A stretch of 64,000 bases of DNA from Subdoligranulum variabile. GTDB taxonomy: Bacteria; Bacillota; Clostridia; Oscillospirales; Ruminococcaceae. Where the stretch lies: the NCBI RefSeq assembly GCF_025152575.1, contig NZ_CP102293.1, forward strand, positions 186,001 through 250,000, in the 5' to 3' direction. Positions 25,215 to 34,065 of this stretch are shown one piece after another. Made by a program: the position numbers and the translations under genes. The first letter of the stretch is position 1; every line of letters starts with the position of its first letter. The notes beneath the pieces are model-generated. The model searched no databases, had not been told where the DNA came from, and saw only the letters and a program-made list of their open reading frames with translations.

Positions 25215-25243
25215 ATTATAGCAATTCCGGACCCATTTGTAAA
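25215..25243 (-). promoter_or_regulatory. coaBC promoter
   Basis: On the minus strand, TTTACA (25238-25243), 17 nt, TATAAT (25215-25220). Confidence 0.75.
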
Positions 25244-25264
25244 TTGCGGCCCATCCCATTTGGA

Positions 25265-25293
25265 TTTGCAAAATTCCTGTAAACTGCTATAAT
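25265..25293 (+). promoter_or_regulatory. coaX promoter
   Basis: TTTGCA (25265-25270), 17 nt, TATAAT (25288-25293). Confidence 0.7.
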
Positions 25294-25327
25294 GATACCA
25301 GTTTTACAGGAATGGAGCCTTTTGGGT

Positions 25328-26113
25328 ATGGTACTGGCGGTGGACATCGGAAATTCCAACATCTGCATCGGAGGCCTTGTGGGGGAAAGCCATCGGGAGG
25401 TGCTGTTCACCACCCGTATGGTCACCCGTCCCCGCTGCACGGGCGACGAATATGCCGCCGAACTGAAATTTCTGTTGGGGCGGCTTCGGGTGGATTGTTC
25501 CGCGTGTGAAGGTGTTATTGTATGCAGTGTGGTGCCCAGTCTGACCGCTCCGCTGGCCGACGCCTGCCGCCGTCTGACCGGCAAAGAGGCGCTGATTGTC
25601 AGCTGCGCACTGGATACCGGTCTGACCTTCCGGGTGGACGAGCCCTGGCGTGTGGGGCGTGACCGCATCGCCGATGCGGCCGCGGCCGCCGCCCTGTATC
25701 CGCTGCCCTGCATGACGGTGGATCTGGGCACCGCCACAACCTACAATGTGCTTTCCGCCCAGCGGGAATTCCTGGGCGGGTTCATCGTGCCGGGCGTTCA
25801 GACCAGTCTGCGGGCCATCAGTGCCGGCACGGCCCAGCTGCCCCCCATTGCCCCCGAACCGCCGAGCAATCTCATCGGCCGCAACACCGTGGAGGCACTG
25901 AACAATGGTGCCATGTTCGGCACCGCAGCCATGCTGGACGGTCTGGCCGAACGGGTGGAGGCTCAGTTGGGGGCGCCGTTGACAGTGATTGCCACCGGCG
26001 GACTGGCTCCTTACATCATGCCTTGCTGCCGACGCAAAATCATTTACGATTCCGACCTTCTCTTCAAAGGCCTGGCGTTGCTTTGGGAGCGCAACCAAGA
26101 CCATCTCACCTGA
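25328..26113 (+). CDS. coaX: Type III pantothenate kinase
   Basis: A 261-aa protein from the ATG at 25328; longer in-frame starts precede the promoter -10 and are ruled out. Motifs of the ASKHA-fold CoaX family: MVLAVDIGNSNICIGG (phosphate loop), VCSVVPSLTAPL, GRDRIADAAAA, MTVDLGTATTYNV and FIVPGVQTSLRAI. It phosphorylates pantothenate and, unlike CoaA, is not inhibited by CoA in studied members. Shares an intergenic region with coaBC. Confidence 0.95.
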   Translation: MVLAVDIGNSNICIGGLVGESHREVLFTTRMVTRPRCTGDEYAAELKFLLGRLRVDCSACEGVIVCSVVPSLTAPLADACRRLTGKEALIVSCALDTGLTFRVDEPWRVGRDRIADAAAAAALYPLPCMTVDLGTATTYNVLSAQREFLGGFIVPGVQTSLRAISAGTAQLPPIAPEPPSNLIGRNTVEALNNGAMFGTAAMLDGLAERVEAQLGAPLTVIATGGLAPYIMPCCRRKIIYDSDLLFKGLALLWERNQDHLT

Positions 26114-26116
26114 AAA

Positions 26117-26149
26117 ACAGGAGGCAGCCGTACAACGGCTGCCTCCTGT
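26117..26149. terminator. Bidirectional terminator between coaX and anti-sigma gene
   Basis: ACAGGAGGCAGCCG (26117-26130) pairs with CGGCTGCCTCCTGT (26136-26149). The T5 tract is on the minus-strand side. Confidence 0.8.
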
Positions 26150-26156
26150 CGCTTTG

Positions 26157-27317
26157 TCAGGAAACGGGCATCTGCCACATTTCCACAGTCATGGTGTCGT
26201 CCGCCTGATGCGTCAGCAGCACGACCTGCCCGTCGCCGGTACAGGACGCCACGTATTCTTTCACGGAATCACCGTCATCGTACTGTTGGGCCACAAATCC
26301 ACCGTTTCCATCGTACCAGCCCCTGCCATAGGGCCCGTCTGTCGGGGACACCGTTTCACGACTCAGCAGGACTCCCTGTTCCCGGACCTGTTCCGGGGTC
26401 AGGGCTGCCAGATACTGCAGCACATCCTCTGTTGCATTCCCCGCTGTCTGTGAATCTGCGGTGAACCATTGGCGACGCAATTCTTCCGCGCGGGCCGGAT
26501 CCGCTTTGCTCTCATCGATAGGCAGATCAAAGAGAATCCTTGTTCCCTCTCCCTTGTTGGAAAGGGTGATGGCACCGCTTTCCGGATCCTGCACAAATCC
26601 GTTCAGCAAAGCGCTGATACCTCCTGTGCTGTCCAGAATCACAGCCAGTTGCGGATCCTGATCCGCAAAGGGTTCCAGCGTATCGGTTTCCACCAGGATG
26701 TACCGTACGCCATCCTGTACCAGATCATGTCTGGCGCCCTGCATCGTAAAGACATTATAATCCATAAGCGGACATTCAGGGGATGCAAACACAGGTGAAA
26801 CCAGACTGTTTGTCAGCGTCAGATCGCTTTCTTCTTCCGAAAGTTCCGCCATCGGCGTTCCGTCCGTGTGGGTAACCGCCAGCACTGCATAATGCCGGTC
26901 ATGCTCCGGCGTCCCATCCGTCCAGGCTGACGACCAGAATCCGGTCGCGTTCTCTCCCGTGGTCAGGCCGAGCAGCGTGACGGCATAACCGCCGGCCTGC
27001 TGAGTCTGCTGAATCTCTGTAGATTCCGTCCCTGCAAACAGCGCCGCCAGTTCATCCTGCTGCATCTGGCCTGCGACCTCCGATGGTTTCAAAAAACGGG
27101 ACGCCGCTGCAACACCGATGGTTCCCAGACAGCACAGCACCGCCGCAACGGCGGCCACACGCCATATCATGGACCGGTGCCTTACCGGCCGCCCGGTGTC
27201 GCCGTTTTCTGTATCAATCTGTGCCATTGCACTATCCAATATACGCCGCCTTTGCGATTCGTTCAGTGCACAGGAAGGCAGTTCCATCGATGCAAGGGTA
27301 TCATACACGGTTTTCAT
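26157..27317 (-). CDS. Membrane-anchored anti-sigma factor-like protein
   Basis: A 386-aa protein from the ATG at 27317, which overlaps the sigma-factor stop (ATGA). Residues 1-50 are cytoplasmic and would contact the sigma factor (MKTVYDTLASMELPSCALNE). One transmembrane helix follows (VAAVAAVLCCLGTIGVAAASRF, about 56-77). The external part of about 300 residues shows no recognised enzyme motif but has the DUF4179/RsiV-like pattern of a sensor. Coupling with the sigma gene is the main evidence for the role. The inducing signal is unknown. Confidence 0.75.
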   Translation of the reverse strand: MKTVYDTLASMELPSCALNESQRRRILDSAMAQIDTENGDTGRPVRHRSMIWRVAAVAAVLCCLGTIGVAAASRFLKPSEVAGQMQQDELAALFAGTESTEIQQTQQAGGYAVTLLGLTTGENATGFWSSAWTDGTPEHDRHYAVLAVTHTDGTPMAELSEEESDLTLTNSLVSPVFASPECPLMDYNVFTMQGARHDLVQDGVRYILVETDTLEPFADQDPQLAVILDSTGGISALLNGFVQDPESGAITLSNKGEGTRILFDLPIDESKADPARAEELRRQWFTADSQTAGNATEDVLQYLAALTPEQVREQGVLLSRETVSPTDGPYGRGWYDGNGGFVAQQYDDGDSVKEYVASCTGDGQVVLLTHQADDTMTVEMWQMPVS

Positions 27318-27871
27318 GGCCTTTTCTCCTTTCCGAATCGTTGCAGGAACTTCTGTTTCAGGCGTGCCCGTCCCCGGGAAAGCCGCACATTCACGGCATG
27401 TTCCTCCATGTGCAGGGCCAGTCCGATTTCCCGGCCGGACTCCAGTCCATAATAACGGCGGATAAAAATTTCCCGATCCGGCGGCTCCATTTCTTCCACC
27501 AGTTCTGCCATCAGCTCTTCCGCCTCGGAACGGTCCGGATTTTCCCATTCTTTGACGATCCGTTCGAAGTCTTCCGGCAGCGGATCGGTCGGTTCTCTTT
27601 TAAGCTGTCGGTATCGATCGATAGCCTTGTTGCGTGCCGTCACAATCAACCAACCTTTGAGACTGGTCCGCTGTGTTTGCAGAGATTGCGCCTTCCGCCA
27701 GCACTGTACCAGCACATCGGCTATACACTCCTCTACATCCCTGGGATCATGCAGGATACGGCGTATCACAGCCTGCAGTGTCCCGCCATACCGGTCCAGA
27801 ATCTCTGTCAGTCCTTTTTGCGGATCCCGGCAGAGTATCTGCAAAATCTGCTGTTCCTCCACGCTCTGCAT
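27314..27871 (-). CDS. ECF-type RNA polymerase sigma factor
   Basis: A 185-aa protein from the ATG at 27871, 7 nt after AGGAGG; the in-frame GTG at 27880 lies inside that site. Region 2 is at about residues 20-90 (VEECIADVLVQCWRKA, LKGWLIVTARNKAIDRYRQ) and region 4 at about 120-180 (MEPPDREIFIRRYYGLESGREIGLALHMEEHAVNVRLSRGRARLKQ). It would direct polymerase to a small stress or envelope regulon and be held inactive by the membrane protein encoded next. No autoregulated promoter is obvious upstream. Confidence 0.92.
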   Translation of the reverse strand: MQSVEEQQILQILCRDPQKGLTEILDRYGGTLQAVIRRILHDPRDVEECIADVLVQCWRKAQSLQTQRTSLKGWLIVTARNKAIDRYRQLKREPTDPLPEDFERIVKEWENPDRSEAEELMAELVEEMEPPDREIFIRRYYGLESGREIGLALHMEEHAVNVRLSRGRARLKQKFLQRFGKEKRP

Positions 27872-27966
27872 CCGCCTCACCTCCTTGTTTCTTTTCTGGA
27901 AGGCCTTTCATCTGGAAAGACGTTCCCTCTTACGCAAATGTCTCACCAGGATGGGACAAGCGGCAA

Positions 27967-28010
27967 AAAAACTCCCGCCGGAGTCCGGGACAGGACTCCG
28001 GCGGGAGTAT
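27967..28010 (-). terminator. galK terminator
   Basis: ACTCCCGCCGGAGTCC (27971-27986) pairs with GGACTCCGGCGGGAGT (27993-28008), followed on the minus strand by seven T's. Confidence 0.9.
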
Positions 28011-28023
28011 ACGGGATTAGCTG

Positions 28024-29331
28024 TTACAGTTCCGGCGTGACCGGCACCGCACCATAGTTGCGGATATTCAGCACATGGCAGCTGCCCTCGCCAAAACAGG
28101 CGTCAATCGTGGCACGATAGGCATCCACCAGATCATCGGGCACAAACGCCTGAATGGTTCCGGCAAAACCGCCGCCCTGCAGACGCCAGGCCCCACGGCC
28201 GTTGAGGACCTTCTGGCTCAGCGCCAGCGCCAGAGGTACACCCTGCTCCTTGGGATTCTTGATGCTGTACGCATTCTGGTTGAACTCAAAGCTGGAGTGA
28301 CCGCCCTCGATGATCAGGCGCAGGAACTTGTCAAACTCATCCTTCTGCACCGCTTCGCACAGTTCGGAGGCGCGACGGCAGTCATTGTAAAAATGGATGG
28401 AACGTACCACCGCACGGTCACCCACCGCCTTGCGCAGCTTGGGGATGGCCGCGTAGAATTCTTCCTCAGGCACTTCGCGCAGAACTTTCTTGCCGAACTG
28501 TGCCGCGACGCTTTCCATCTCCCGACGGATGGCGGCGTAGTCATCGGTCAGGTCCGCATGGCTGCCCTTGGTGTCGCTGATGCACATCACGAAACCATGT
28601 TTGGCCAGATCGATCTCGGTCTGCCCTACCACCGGATGCTCCGGATCCTTGAAGTCAATGGTGATAACGCCGCCCACCGCGCAGGCAGTCTGGTCCATCA
28701 GACCGCAGGGTTTGCCGAAGAATACATTCTCCGCATACTGGCCGATCTGCGCAATGCGGACCTGGCTGAATTTTTCCATATCGTTGTCATTGTACTCGCC
28801 GCGGAAGATTGCACCGATGCACACCTCGAAAGCGGCGGAGCTGGACAGACCGGATCCGCGCAACACATCGCTGGTGGTATACGCATCGAAACCTCCGACC
28901 TTGCCGCCGTCGTTGAGGATGCCCACCGCCACGCCGCGGATCAGCGATGCAGAGTGCTCCGCCTCCCGCGGCTGCGGAGTACGGATACTCAGGTCCACAT
29001 CATCGATTTTCTCGAAGCCGTGGGATTTCACCCGAACAACGTTATCATTATTGGGCGAAACCACCGCCACAATGTCCAGGTTCACAGAACCGGCCAGCAC
29101 CACACCGTTGTTGTGGTCGGTGTGGTTGCCGCCGATCTCGGTACGGCCGGGGGCAGAGTACAGACGCACCGTGCGATCAGCACCGAACTCTGCGGCAAAG
29201 CGGTCGATCAGCTGGGTGTAACGCGCCCGCTGGGCTGCAACAATCTTCTCGTCCGCGCCATACAATTTGGTGAAGGCACCATCATACAGGCCCTGGGCAA
29301 TCTGCTGCTTCAATTCAATGGTATTTGCCAT
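28024..29331 (-). CDS. galK: Galactokinase
   Basis: A 435-aa GHMP kinase from the ATG at 29331. The family signatures are all present: GRTEIGGNHTDHNNG (galactose binding), the ATP loop RGSGLSSSAAFEV, CGLMDQTACAVGGVITIDF, and the C-terminal GGGFAGTIQAFVP. It phosphorylates galactose at C1, the first Leloir step. Transcription is divergent from an AraC-type gene that probably regulates it. An inverted repeat lies in its untranslated leader (29414-29441). Confidence 0.96.
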   Translation of the reverse strand: MANTIELKQQIAQGLYDGAFTKLYGADEKIVAAQRARYTQLIDRFAAEFGADRTVRLYSAPGRTEIGGNHTDHNNGVVLAGSVNLDIVAVVSPNNDNVVRVKSHGFEKIDDVDLSIRTPQPREAEHSASLIRGVAVGILNDGGKVGGFDAYTTSDVLRGSGLSSSAAFEVCIGAIFRGEYNDNDMEKFSQVRIAQIGQYAENVFFGKPCGLMDQTACAVGGVITIDFKDPEHPVVGQTEIDLAKHGFVMCISDTKGSHADLTDDYAAIRREMESVAAQFGKKVLREVPEEEFYAAIPKLRKAVGDRAVVRSIHFYNDCRRASELCEAVQKDEFDKFLRLIIEGGHSSFEFNQNAYSIKNPKEQGVPLALALSQKVLNGRGAWRLQGGGFAGTIQAFVPDDLVDAYRATIDACFGEGSCHVLNIRNYGAVPVTPEL

Positions 29332-29413
29332 AGTTCCACTCGCCTTTCCTGTTGCGTGGACCCTTCCGGCAGACAGGTAGTCGTCATGCACAAAAAGAGC
29401 CGCACCATTTTAG

Positions 29414-29441
29414 GCAAACAGCCAAAGACCCGGCTGTTTGC
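29414..29441. repeat. Inverted repeat in galK leader
   Basis: GCAAACAGCC (29414-29423) and GGCTGTTTGC (29432-29441), perfect 10-bp arms around 8 nt. It lies just downstream of the galK -10 box. It could be an operator or an RNA hairpin; no T tract follows. Confidence 0.6.
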
Positions 29442-29456
29442 ATCACTCTTGTACTC

Positions 29457-29485
29457 AGTATAACAAATTCTGCAGGGAAGTAAAC
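29457..29485 (-). promoter_or_regulatory. galK promoter
   Basis: On the minus strand, TATACT (29457-29462) with a weak -35 (TTTACT at 16 nt or GTTTAC at 17 nt spacing), as expected for an activator-dependent promoter. Confidence 0.5.
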
Positions 29486-29588
29486 ATTTTTTTACTGCTG
29501 TTTTATGGACTTTTGATGAATGGTTTGCTATAATAATATCGATGATCGAGCCGCCGCTTTGGCAGCGGCGACGAACGAGGTGTGAATC

Positions 29589-30446
29589 ATGACCAATCTG
29601 AGCAAGCAGTCCTACAAGCAGAGTTATACCGACAATGTCGAATTGTCCATCTTCAACTGCGGGCATGAATACTGTGTTCCCGGCCACACCTGGGGCCCCG
29701 GCGTGCGTGACCACTATCTGATTCATCTGGTGGTAGCGGGAAAAGGCGTCTATCAGGTGGGCGGTGTCTCCCACACACTGCAGGAGGGGGATCTGTTCCT
29801 GGCCAAACCCAACCAGCTGATCACCTACGCGGCAGACGAAACCGATCCATGGGAGTATTACTGGGTGGGCTTCAACGGAGCCTGTGCCAACAAGCTGGTG
29901 CAGCAGACACCTTTCAGCGATCTGCACCCCGTCCATCACTGCAAGGACCCCCAGGCCGTGCGGGAAGCCCTGTATAACATTTATCTCTCCCGCGGGCCGG
30001 AACCCCAGTGTGAAGCGCTGATGACCGGTTACCTCTATATCTTCATGGCGCACCTGATGAAGGAAGCCCGGGACGCCATGCCCAATGTAGGATCCTCCAG
30101 CAGTCAGTACGTACTTTCCGCCATCAAATATATTCAGTTCAACTATTCCCACGATATCTCGGTGGACGATATTGCCAAGGCAGTCGGCGTCAGCCGGAGC
30201 CACCTCTACCGCGTCTTCATGGCCAACGTAGGGCAAAGCCCCATCGACTATCTGACCAACTACCGCATCAGCGAAGCCTGCAGCCTTTTGAAAAATTCAA
30301 ACCTTTCCATTGCCGAAATCGCCGTTTCGGTGGGATTCTTTGACCAGTTTTATTTTTCCCGCGTCTTCAAAAAGGTCAAAGGCGTACCGCCGAGCAAATA
30401 CCTTGCCACACTGGAAAAGGAGCAGAGCAAACTGCCGGACAAATAA
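29589..30446 (+). CDS. AraC-family transcriptional regulator, likely of galactose use
   Basis: A 285-aa protein. The N-terminal cupin (HTWGPGVRDHYLIHLVVAGKG, then LQEGDLFLAKPNQLITY) would bind a sugar. The C-terminal 100 residues hold two helix-turn-helix motifs: ISVDDIAKAVGVSRSHLYRVF and LSIAEIAVSVGFFDQFYFSRVFKK. Divergent from galK with a 257-bp shared region, so regulation of galK is the natural inference; the ligand is not shown by the sequence. The rlmD-like gene follows at 9 nt. Confidence 0.9.
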   Translation: MTNLSKQSYKQSYTDNVELSIFNCGHEYCVPGHTWGPGVRDHYLIHLVVAGKGVYQVGGVSHTLQEGDLFLAKPNQLITYAADETDPWEYYWVGFNGACANKLVQQTPFSDLHPVHHCKDPQAVREALYNIYLSRGPEPQCEALMTGYLYIFMAHLMKEARDAMPNVGSSSSQYVLSAIKYIQFNYSHDISVDDIAKAVGVSRSHLYRVFMANVGQSPIDYLTNYRISEACSLLKNSNLSIAEIAVSVGFFDQFYFSRVFKKVKGVPPSKYLATLEKEQSKLPDK

Positions 30447-30455
30447 GGAGTATAC

Positions 30456-31817
30456 ATGGCATTTACCAAAAATCAGATCCTGACACTGGAGATTGAGTCG
30501 CTTTCCAGCGATGGAAACGGCGTGGCCCACAGCGACGGACAGGCCATATTTGTACCGGGCACCGCCCCCGGTGACACCGTCAAGGTTCGCATCGTGAAGC
30601 CGATGAAGACCTACGCATTCGGACGGCTGGAATCGCTGAGAGCGTCCGGTCCCGACCGTATTATCCCTGATTGCCCCGTAGCGGGCCCTTGCGGAGGGTG
30701 CGGTCTGCGGCATATTTCTTACCAAGCCGAATGCCGGGCCAAAACCTGTTTTGTGCAGGACGCCTTTGCCCGGCTGGGCAAATTGGATTTACCGGTACAC
30801 CCGGTGTTGGGTGCCCCCGACATCAATCGGTACCGCAACAAGGTACAGCTGCCGGTAGGCACCGATGAGAACGGACACCTGACCACCGGCTTTTTTGCCG
30901 GGCGAAGCCACCGGATCATTGCCTGCCCCGACTGTAAACTGCAGCCGGAGTGGATGAACCGCCTGGCGGCACGCGCCTGTGAACTGCTGGAGAAAGCAGG
31001 CGCGACCTCTTATGACGAGGAAAGTCATACCGGCCTGGTACGCCATTTGTTCTTGCGCCAGGGGTGGCACAGCGGCCAGCGCCTTTTGTGTTTTATTCTC
31101 AACGGCCGCGCCCTTCCCGACGAGCAGCGTATATGCGAAGAACTGCAACGTGAATTTGACCTGACAACAGTCCTCGTCAATGAAAACACTGCCCGCACCA
31201 ACGTGATCCTTGGCCCCCACACTCACACGGTTTTGGGGCCAGGCGTTATCGAGGATACCTTGGCCGGAGTTTCCCTGCGTATGGGGGTGCACGAATTTTA
31301 TCAGGTGAACACCCCTGCAGCCGAAGTTCTGTATGCTCAAGCCCGTACCTATGCAGCTCTGCAGCCGGAGGATTTCCTGCTGGACCTGTACTGCGGCATG
31401 GGTACCATCGGGCTTTCCATGCTGCCGGACTGCCGCCGCTTGCTGGGTGTGGAGATTGTCCCCCAGGCGGTGGAAGGCGCCAAAGCCACCGCGGCCCGCC
31501 TTGGTCTGTCGCCACAAAGGGCAGATTTCCGCTGTCAGGATGCCGGCGCGGCGGCGGCCCAGCTTGCCGCTGAGGGCGCCCATCCCGATGTCATCGTCGT
31601 GGATCCGCCCCGCAAAGGCTGTGACCCGGCCACCTTGCAGGCGATTGTGCAGATGGCGCCCCGCACGCTAGTCATGGTAAGCTGCAATGCTGCCACCGCC
31701 GCCCGGGACACTCGCTGGCTGACAGAGCACGGCTATCGGGCGATGGAAGTGCAGCCTGTGGACCTCTTTCCCCGCACCCGCCATGTAGAATGTGTTGTGA
31801 AACTGGTACAAGCATAA
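30456..31817 (+). CDS. rlmD: 23S rRNA (uracil-5-)-methyltransferase, RlmD/RumA type
   Basis: A 453-aa SAM-dependent methyltransferase. It has an N-terminal TRAM RNA-binding domain (ITLEIESLSSDGNGVAH-like, to about residue 55) and a Cys set for an Fe-S cluster (CPVAGPCGGCGLRH ... CPDC). The catalytic domain shows FYQVNTPAAEVLY, LLDLYCGMGTIGLSM (SAM), VVDPPRKGCD and MVSCNAATAARD, the last with the nucleophilic Cys. The target is a uridine of 23S rRNA; the exact position cannot be read from sequence. AAGGAG precedes the ATG, close behind the AraC gene. Confidence 0.93.
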   Translation: MAFTKNQILTLEIESLSSDGNGVAHSDGQAIFVPGTAPGDTVKVRIVKPMKTYAFGRLESLRASGPDRIIPDCPVAGPCGGCGLRHISYQAECRAKTCFVQDAFARLGKLDLPVHPVLGAPDINRYRNKVQLPVGTDENGHLTTGFFAGRSHRIIACPDCKLQPEWMNRLAARACELLEKAGATSYDEESHTGLVRHLFLRQGWHSGQRLLCFILNGRALPDEQRICEELQREFDLTTVLVNENTARTNVILGPHTHTVLGPGVIEDTLAGVSLRMGVHEFYQVNTPAAEVLYAQARTYAALQPEDFLLDLYCGMGTIGLSMLPDCRRLLGVEIVPQAVEGAKATAARLGLSPQRADFRCQDAGAAAAQLAAEGAHPDVIVVDPPRKGCDPATLQAIVQMAPRTLVMVSCNAATAARDTRWLTEHGYRAMEVQPVDLFPRTRHVECVVKLVQA

Positions 31818-31976
31818 TGTTCGGGCGCTTTTTTGCAGCTTTGCGAAAGTTCCGGATTCTTTCTGCCCTTCAGATTTGTTCAAATTCTTTTTGGCTCCTG
31901 TTCACGATTTGCCAACAATTTCATGCCATAATGAAAGGCGAATATACGGGCTGTGCCCGAAAAGGTGGTTTTTTCC

Positions 31977-32369
31977 ATGAAAGCCTGGTTGCAGCGCTTT
32001 ATGTCCGGCCGCTACGGTTTTGACCGTTTCAGCGGGTTTCTGTCCAGCTGTTCGCTGATACTGATTGTGCTCGGAGCCCTCTTCAGCTCCGTTCTGTACT
32101 GGCTGGGACTTCTGCTTCTTATTTACTGCTACTTCCGTATTCTGAGCCGCAACATCCAAAAGCGCTATCAGGAGAACCTCCAGTATCTTTCCCTGGAAAG
32201 CAAGGTGACCGGTTGGTTCTCCACCCGAAAGACTCGCTTTCAGCAACGCAAACAATACCATTATTACCGGTGTCCGCACTGCGGTCAGCAGCTGCGTGTG
32301 CCTCGCGGGCGCGGAAAAATCTCGATCACCTGTCCCAAATGCTCTACCCAGTTCATCAAAAAGAGTTGA
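31977..32369 (+). CDS. Small membrane protein with C-terminal zinc ribbon
   Basis: A 130-aa protein from the ATG at 31977 (AAAGGTGG upstream). Two hydrophobic helices at about residues 20-55 (FLSSCSLILIVLGALFSSVLY, LLLLIYCYF) are followed by a basic stretch and a zinc ribbon with CPHC and CPKC knuckles. The ribbon would be cytoplasmic. First gene of a tight operon with a DUF5685 gene and a J-domain gene. Function unknown. Confidence 0.75.
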   Translation: MKAWLQRFMSGRYGFDRFSGFLSSCSLILIVLGALFSSVLYWLGLLLLIYCYFRILSRNIQKRYQENLQYLSLESKVTGWFSTRKTRFQQRKQYHYYRCPHCGQQLRVPRGRGKISITCPKCSTQFIKKS

Positions 32370-32375
32370 CGGCCG

Positions 32376-33233
32376 ATGTTTGGATATGTTACCATCTATC
32401 GAAAGGGATTGGCAAAAGAGGACCTTGACCGCTACCAGGCTTACTACTGTGGGCTCTGTCAGGCACTGGGCCGCAAGTATGGCTTGCCCGGACGGCTCAC
32501 CCTGAGCTACGATATGGCCTTTGTGGCGATCCTGCTGAGCGCATTGTATGAACCCGCCACCCGTTTTGGGACCGGGCGCTGCGCGCCGCATCCTATCAAA
32601 CCACGTCCGAGAGCCGACAATGCTTTTCAGGACTATGCCGCCGATATGACCGTCGCGCTCGCCTATTATAATTTTCTGGATGACTGGCAGGACGATCATC
32701 GGCATGCCAGTCTGCGGCAGGCCCAGAAGCTGGAAGGCTATCTGCCCGCCATTCAGGGACAGTGGCCCCGTCAATATGGCGTGATCACCGAACAGCTGGC
32801 GGCGCTGAATCTTCTGGAGGAAGCCGGTTCCCACGACCTTGACGCCTTGTGCAATGCATTCGGCACCTTGCTGGGTGCCGTTTTTGCCTGCCGTGACGAC
32901 GTCTGGGCTCCCACCTTGGAGGCCATGGGCCGCGGATTGGGCGGTTTTATCTACCTGATGGACGCCTATGACGATCTGGAAAAAGATCGCCGGAAGGGGC
33001 GTTTCAACGCACTTTCGCATCTGGCGGATCAGCTATCCCCCGCCGAATACGAAGAGCAGTGCCATGAACTGCTGACGCAGCAGATGGGACTGTGTGCGCA
33101 GCAGTTCTCTCTGCTTCCCATTTTGCAGGATACTCCGGAGGGGAAACTATTGTACAACACTTTATATTCCGGCGTGTGGAGCAAATACGCGCTGGTCAGA
33201 AAGCACAGAGAGGGGCAGCATCCGCATGACTGA
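32376..33233 (+). CDS. DUF5685 family protein with Asp-rich helices
   Basis: A 285-aa, mostly helical, soluble protein starting MFGYVTIYRKGLAKEDLDRY with CGLC at 25-28. The family is recognised as DUF5685, without assigned function. Two Asp-rich motifs stand out: FLDDWQDD (Asp102, 103, 106, 107) and DAYDDLEKDRRKGRFN (Asp196, 199, 200, 204, Asn211). They resemble the paired metal-diphosphate motifs of all-alpha class I isoprenyl synthases in spacing and in the trailing basic GR. That is an inference; no fold was computed. It starts 6 nt after the zinc-ribbon gene and overlaps the J-domain gene by 8 nt. Confidence 0.75.
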   Translation: MFGYVTIYRKGLAKEDLDRYQAYYCGLCQALGRKYGLPGRLTLSYDMAFVAILLSALYEPATRFGTGRCAPHPIKPRPRADNAFQDYAADMTVALAYYNFLDDWQDDHRHASLRQAQKLEGYLPAIQGQWPRQYGVITEQLAALNLLEEAGSHDLDALCNAFGTLLGAVFACRDDVWAPTLEAMGRGLGGFIYLMDAYDDLEKDRRKGRFNALSHLADQLSPAEYEEQCHELLTQQMGLCAQQFSLLPILQDTPEGKLLYNTLYSGVWSKYALVRKHREGQHPHD

Positions 33234-33984
33234 TCCATACAGCGTATTGGGCATCGCCCCCGGTGCCGACGACGAGACCATCAAGAAAGCCTACCGCCAG
33301 AAATGCAAGCAGTATCACCCGGACTTACACCCCAACGATCCCTCCGCCGAGGAAAAGTTCAAGGAAGTGCAGGCCGCATACAGCGAAATCATGCGCCGCA
33401 AACAAAACGGTGGTCAGGCGGGCTATCAGGGTTACCAGCAGCAGCGTCAGAGTTCCGGCAATCCTTACGGCTACAGTCAGGGCGGCTATGGCAATTCTTA
33501 TCAGGACGATCCTTTCGGCGGATTCGGCTTCGGGCCTTTCGGGTTCGGATTTTATGGCACATCCGGCAGCCGGCAGACCTATACCACCGGCCAGGAAAGC
33601 CCCGAACTTCGCGCCGCAGCCAATTATATCCGCAACGGTTTTTACACTGAAGCGATGAACACCCTGAACGGCATTGCAACCAACGAGCGCAATGCACAAT
33701 GGCATTACTACTGTGCACTGGCCAACCAGGGGCTGGGCAACAATATCCGTGCGCGGGAGGAAGCCCGCACGGCTGTATCCATGGAACCCAACAACTACGC
33801 CTACCAGAATCTGCTGGACCAGCTGCAAAGCCCCGGGCAATCCTATGCCAGCTACCAGCAGCCCTATGCACAGCCCAGCGGAAATCCCGGACGTTTTTGC
33901 CTTTCGTTCTGGATGTATCTGCTGGTCTGCAATCTGTGCAGCTGGTGTTGTTGCGGCGGACGCGGCGGTGTATTCTGCTGCTGA
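33226..33984 (+). CDS. J-domain (DnaJ-like) protein
   Basis: A 252-aa protein from the ATG at 33226. Residues 1-65 are a J domain (MTDPYSVLGIAPGADDETIK, then YHPDLHP with the HPD that stimulates DnaK, and FKEVQAAYSEIM). A Gln/Gly/Tyr-rich linker follows, then a TPR-like pair of helices (ANYIRNGFYTEAMNTLNGIA, NAQWHYYCALANQGLGNN), and a short hydrophobic Cys-rich tail (CNLCSWCCCGGRGGVFCC). It lacks the DnaJ zinc fingers, so it is a specialised co-chaperone that probably recruits DnaK to the operon partners. Confidence 0.9.
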   Translation: MTDPYSVLGIAPGADDETIKKAYRQKCKQYHPDLHPNDPSAEEKFKEVQAAYSEIMRRKQNGGQAGYQGYQQQRQSSGNPYGYSQGGYGNSYQDDPFGGFGFGPFGFGFYGTSGSRQTYTTGQESPELRAAANYIRNGFYTEAMNTLNGIATNERNAQWHYYCALANQGLGNNIRAREEARTAVSMEPNNYAYQNLLDQLQSPGQSYASYQQPYAQPSGNPGRFCLSFWMYLLVCNLCSWCCCGGRGGVFCC

Positions 33985-34016
33985 ATCCTTCTGCCCCGGA
34001 AAATACAGACTTACAA

Positions 34017-34053
34017 AGAGGACGGTGCTGCTGAAGCAGCACCGTCCTCTTAT
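34017..34053 (+). terminator. Terminator of the DUF5685/J-domain operon
   Basis: AAGAGGACGGTGCTGC (34016-34031) pairs with GCAGCACCGTCCTCTT (34036-34051), followed by ATTT. Confidence 0.85.
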
Positions 34054-34065
34054 TTAATAGTTAAA

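Noticed and set aside
28075..29463. 462-codon plus-strand frame
   Set aside because: Antisense to galK and running through its promoter.
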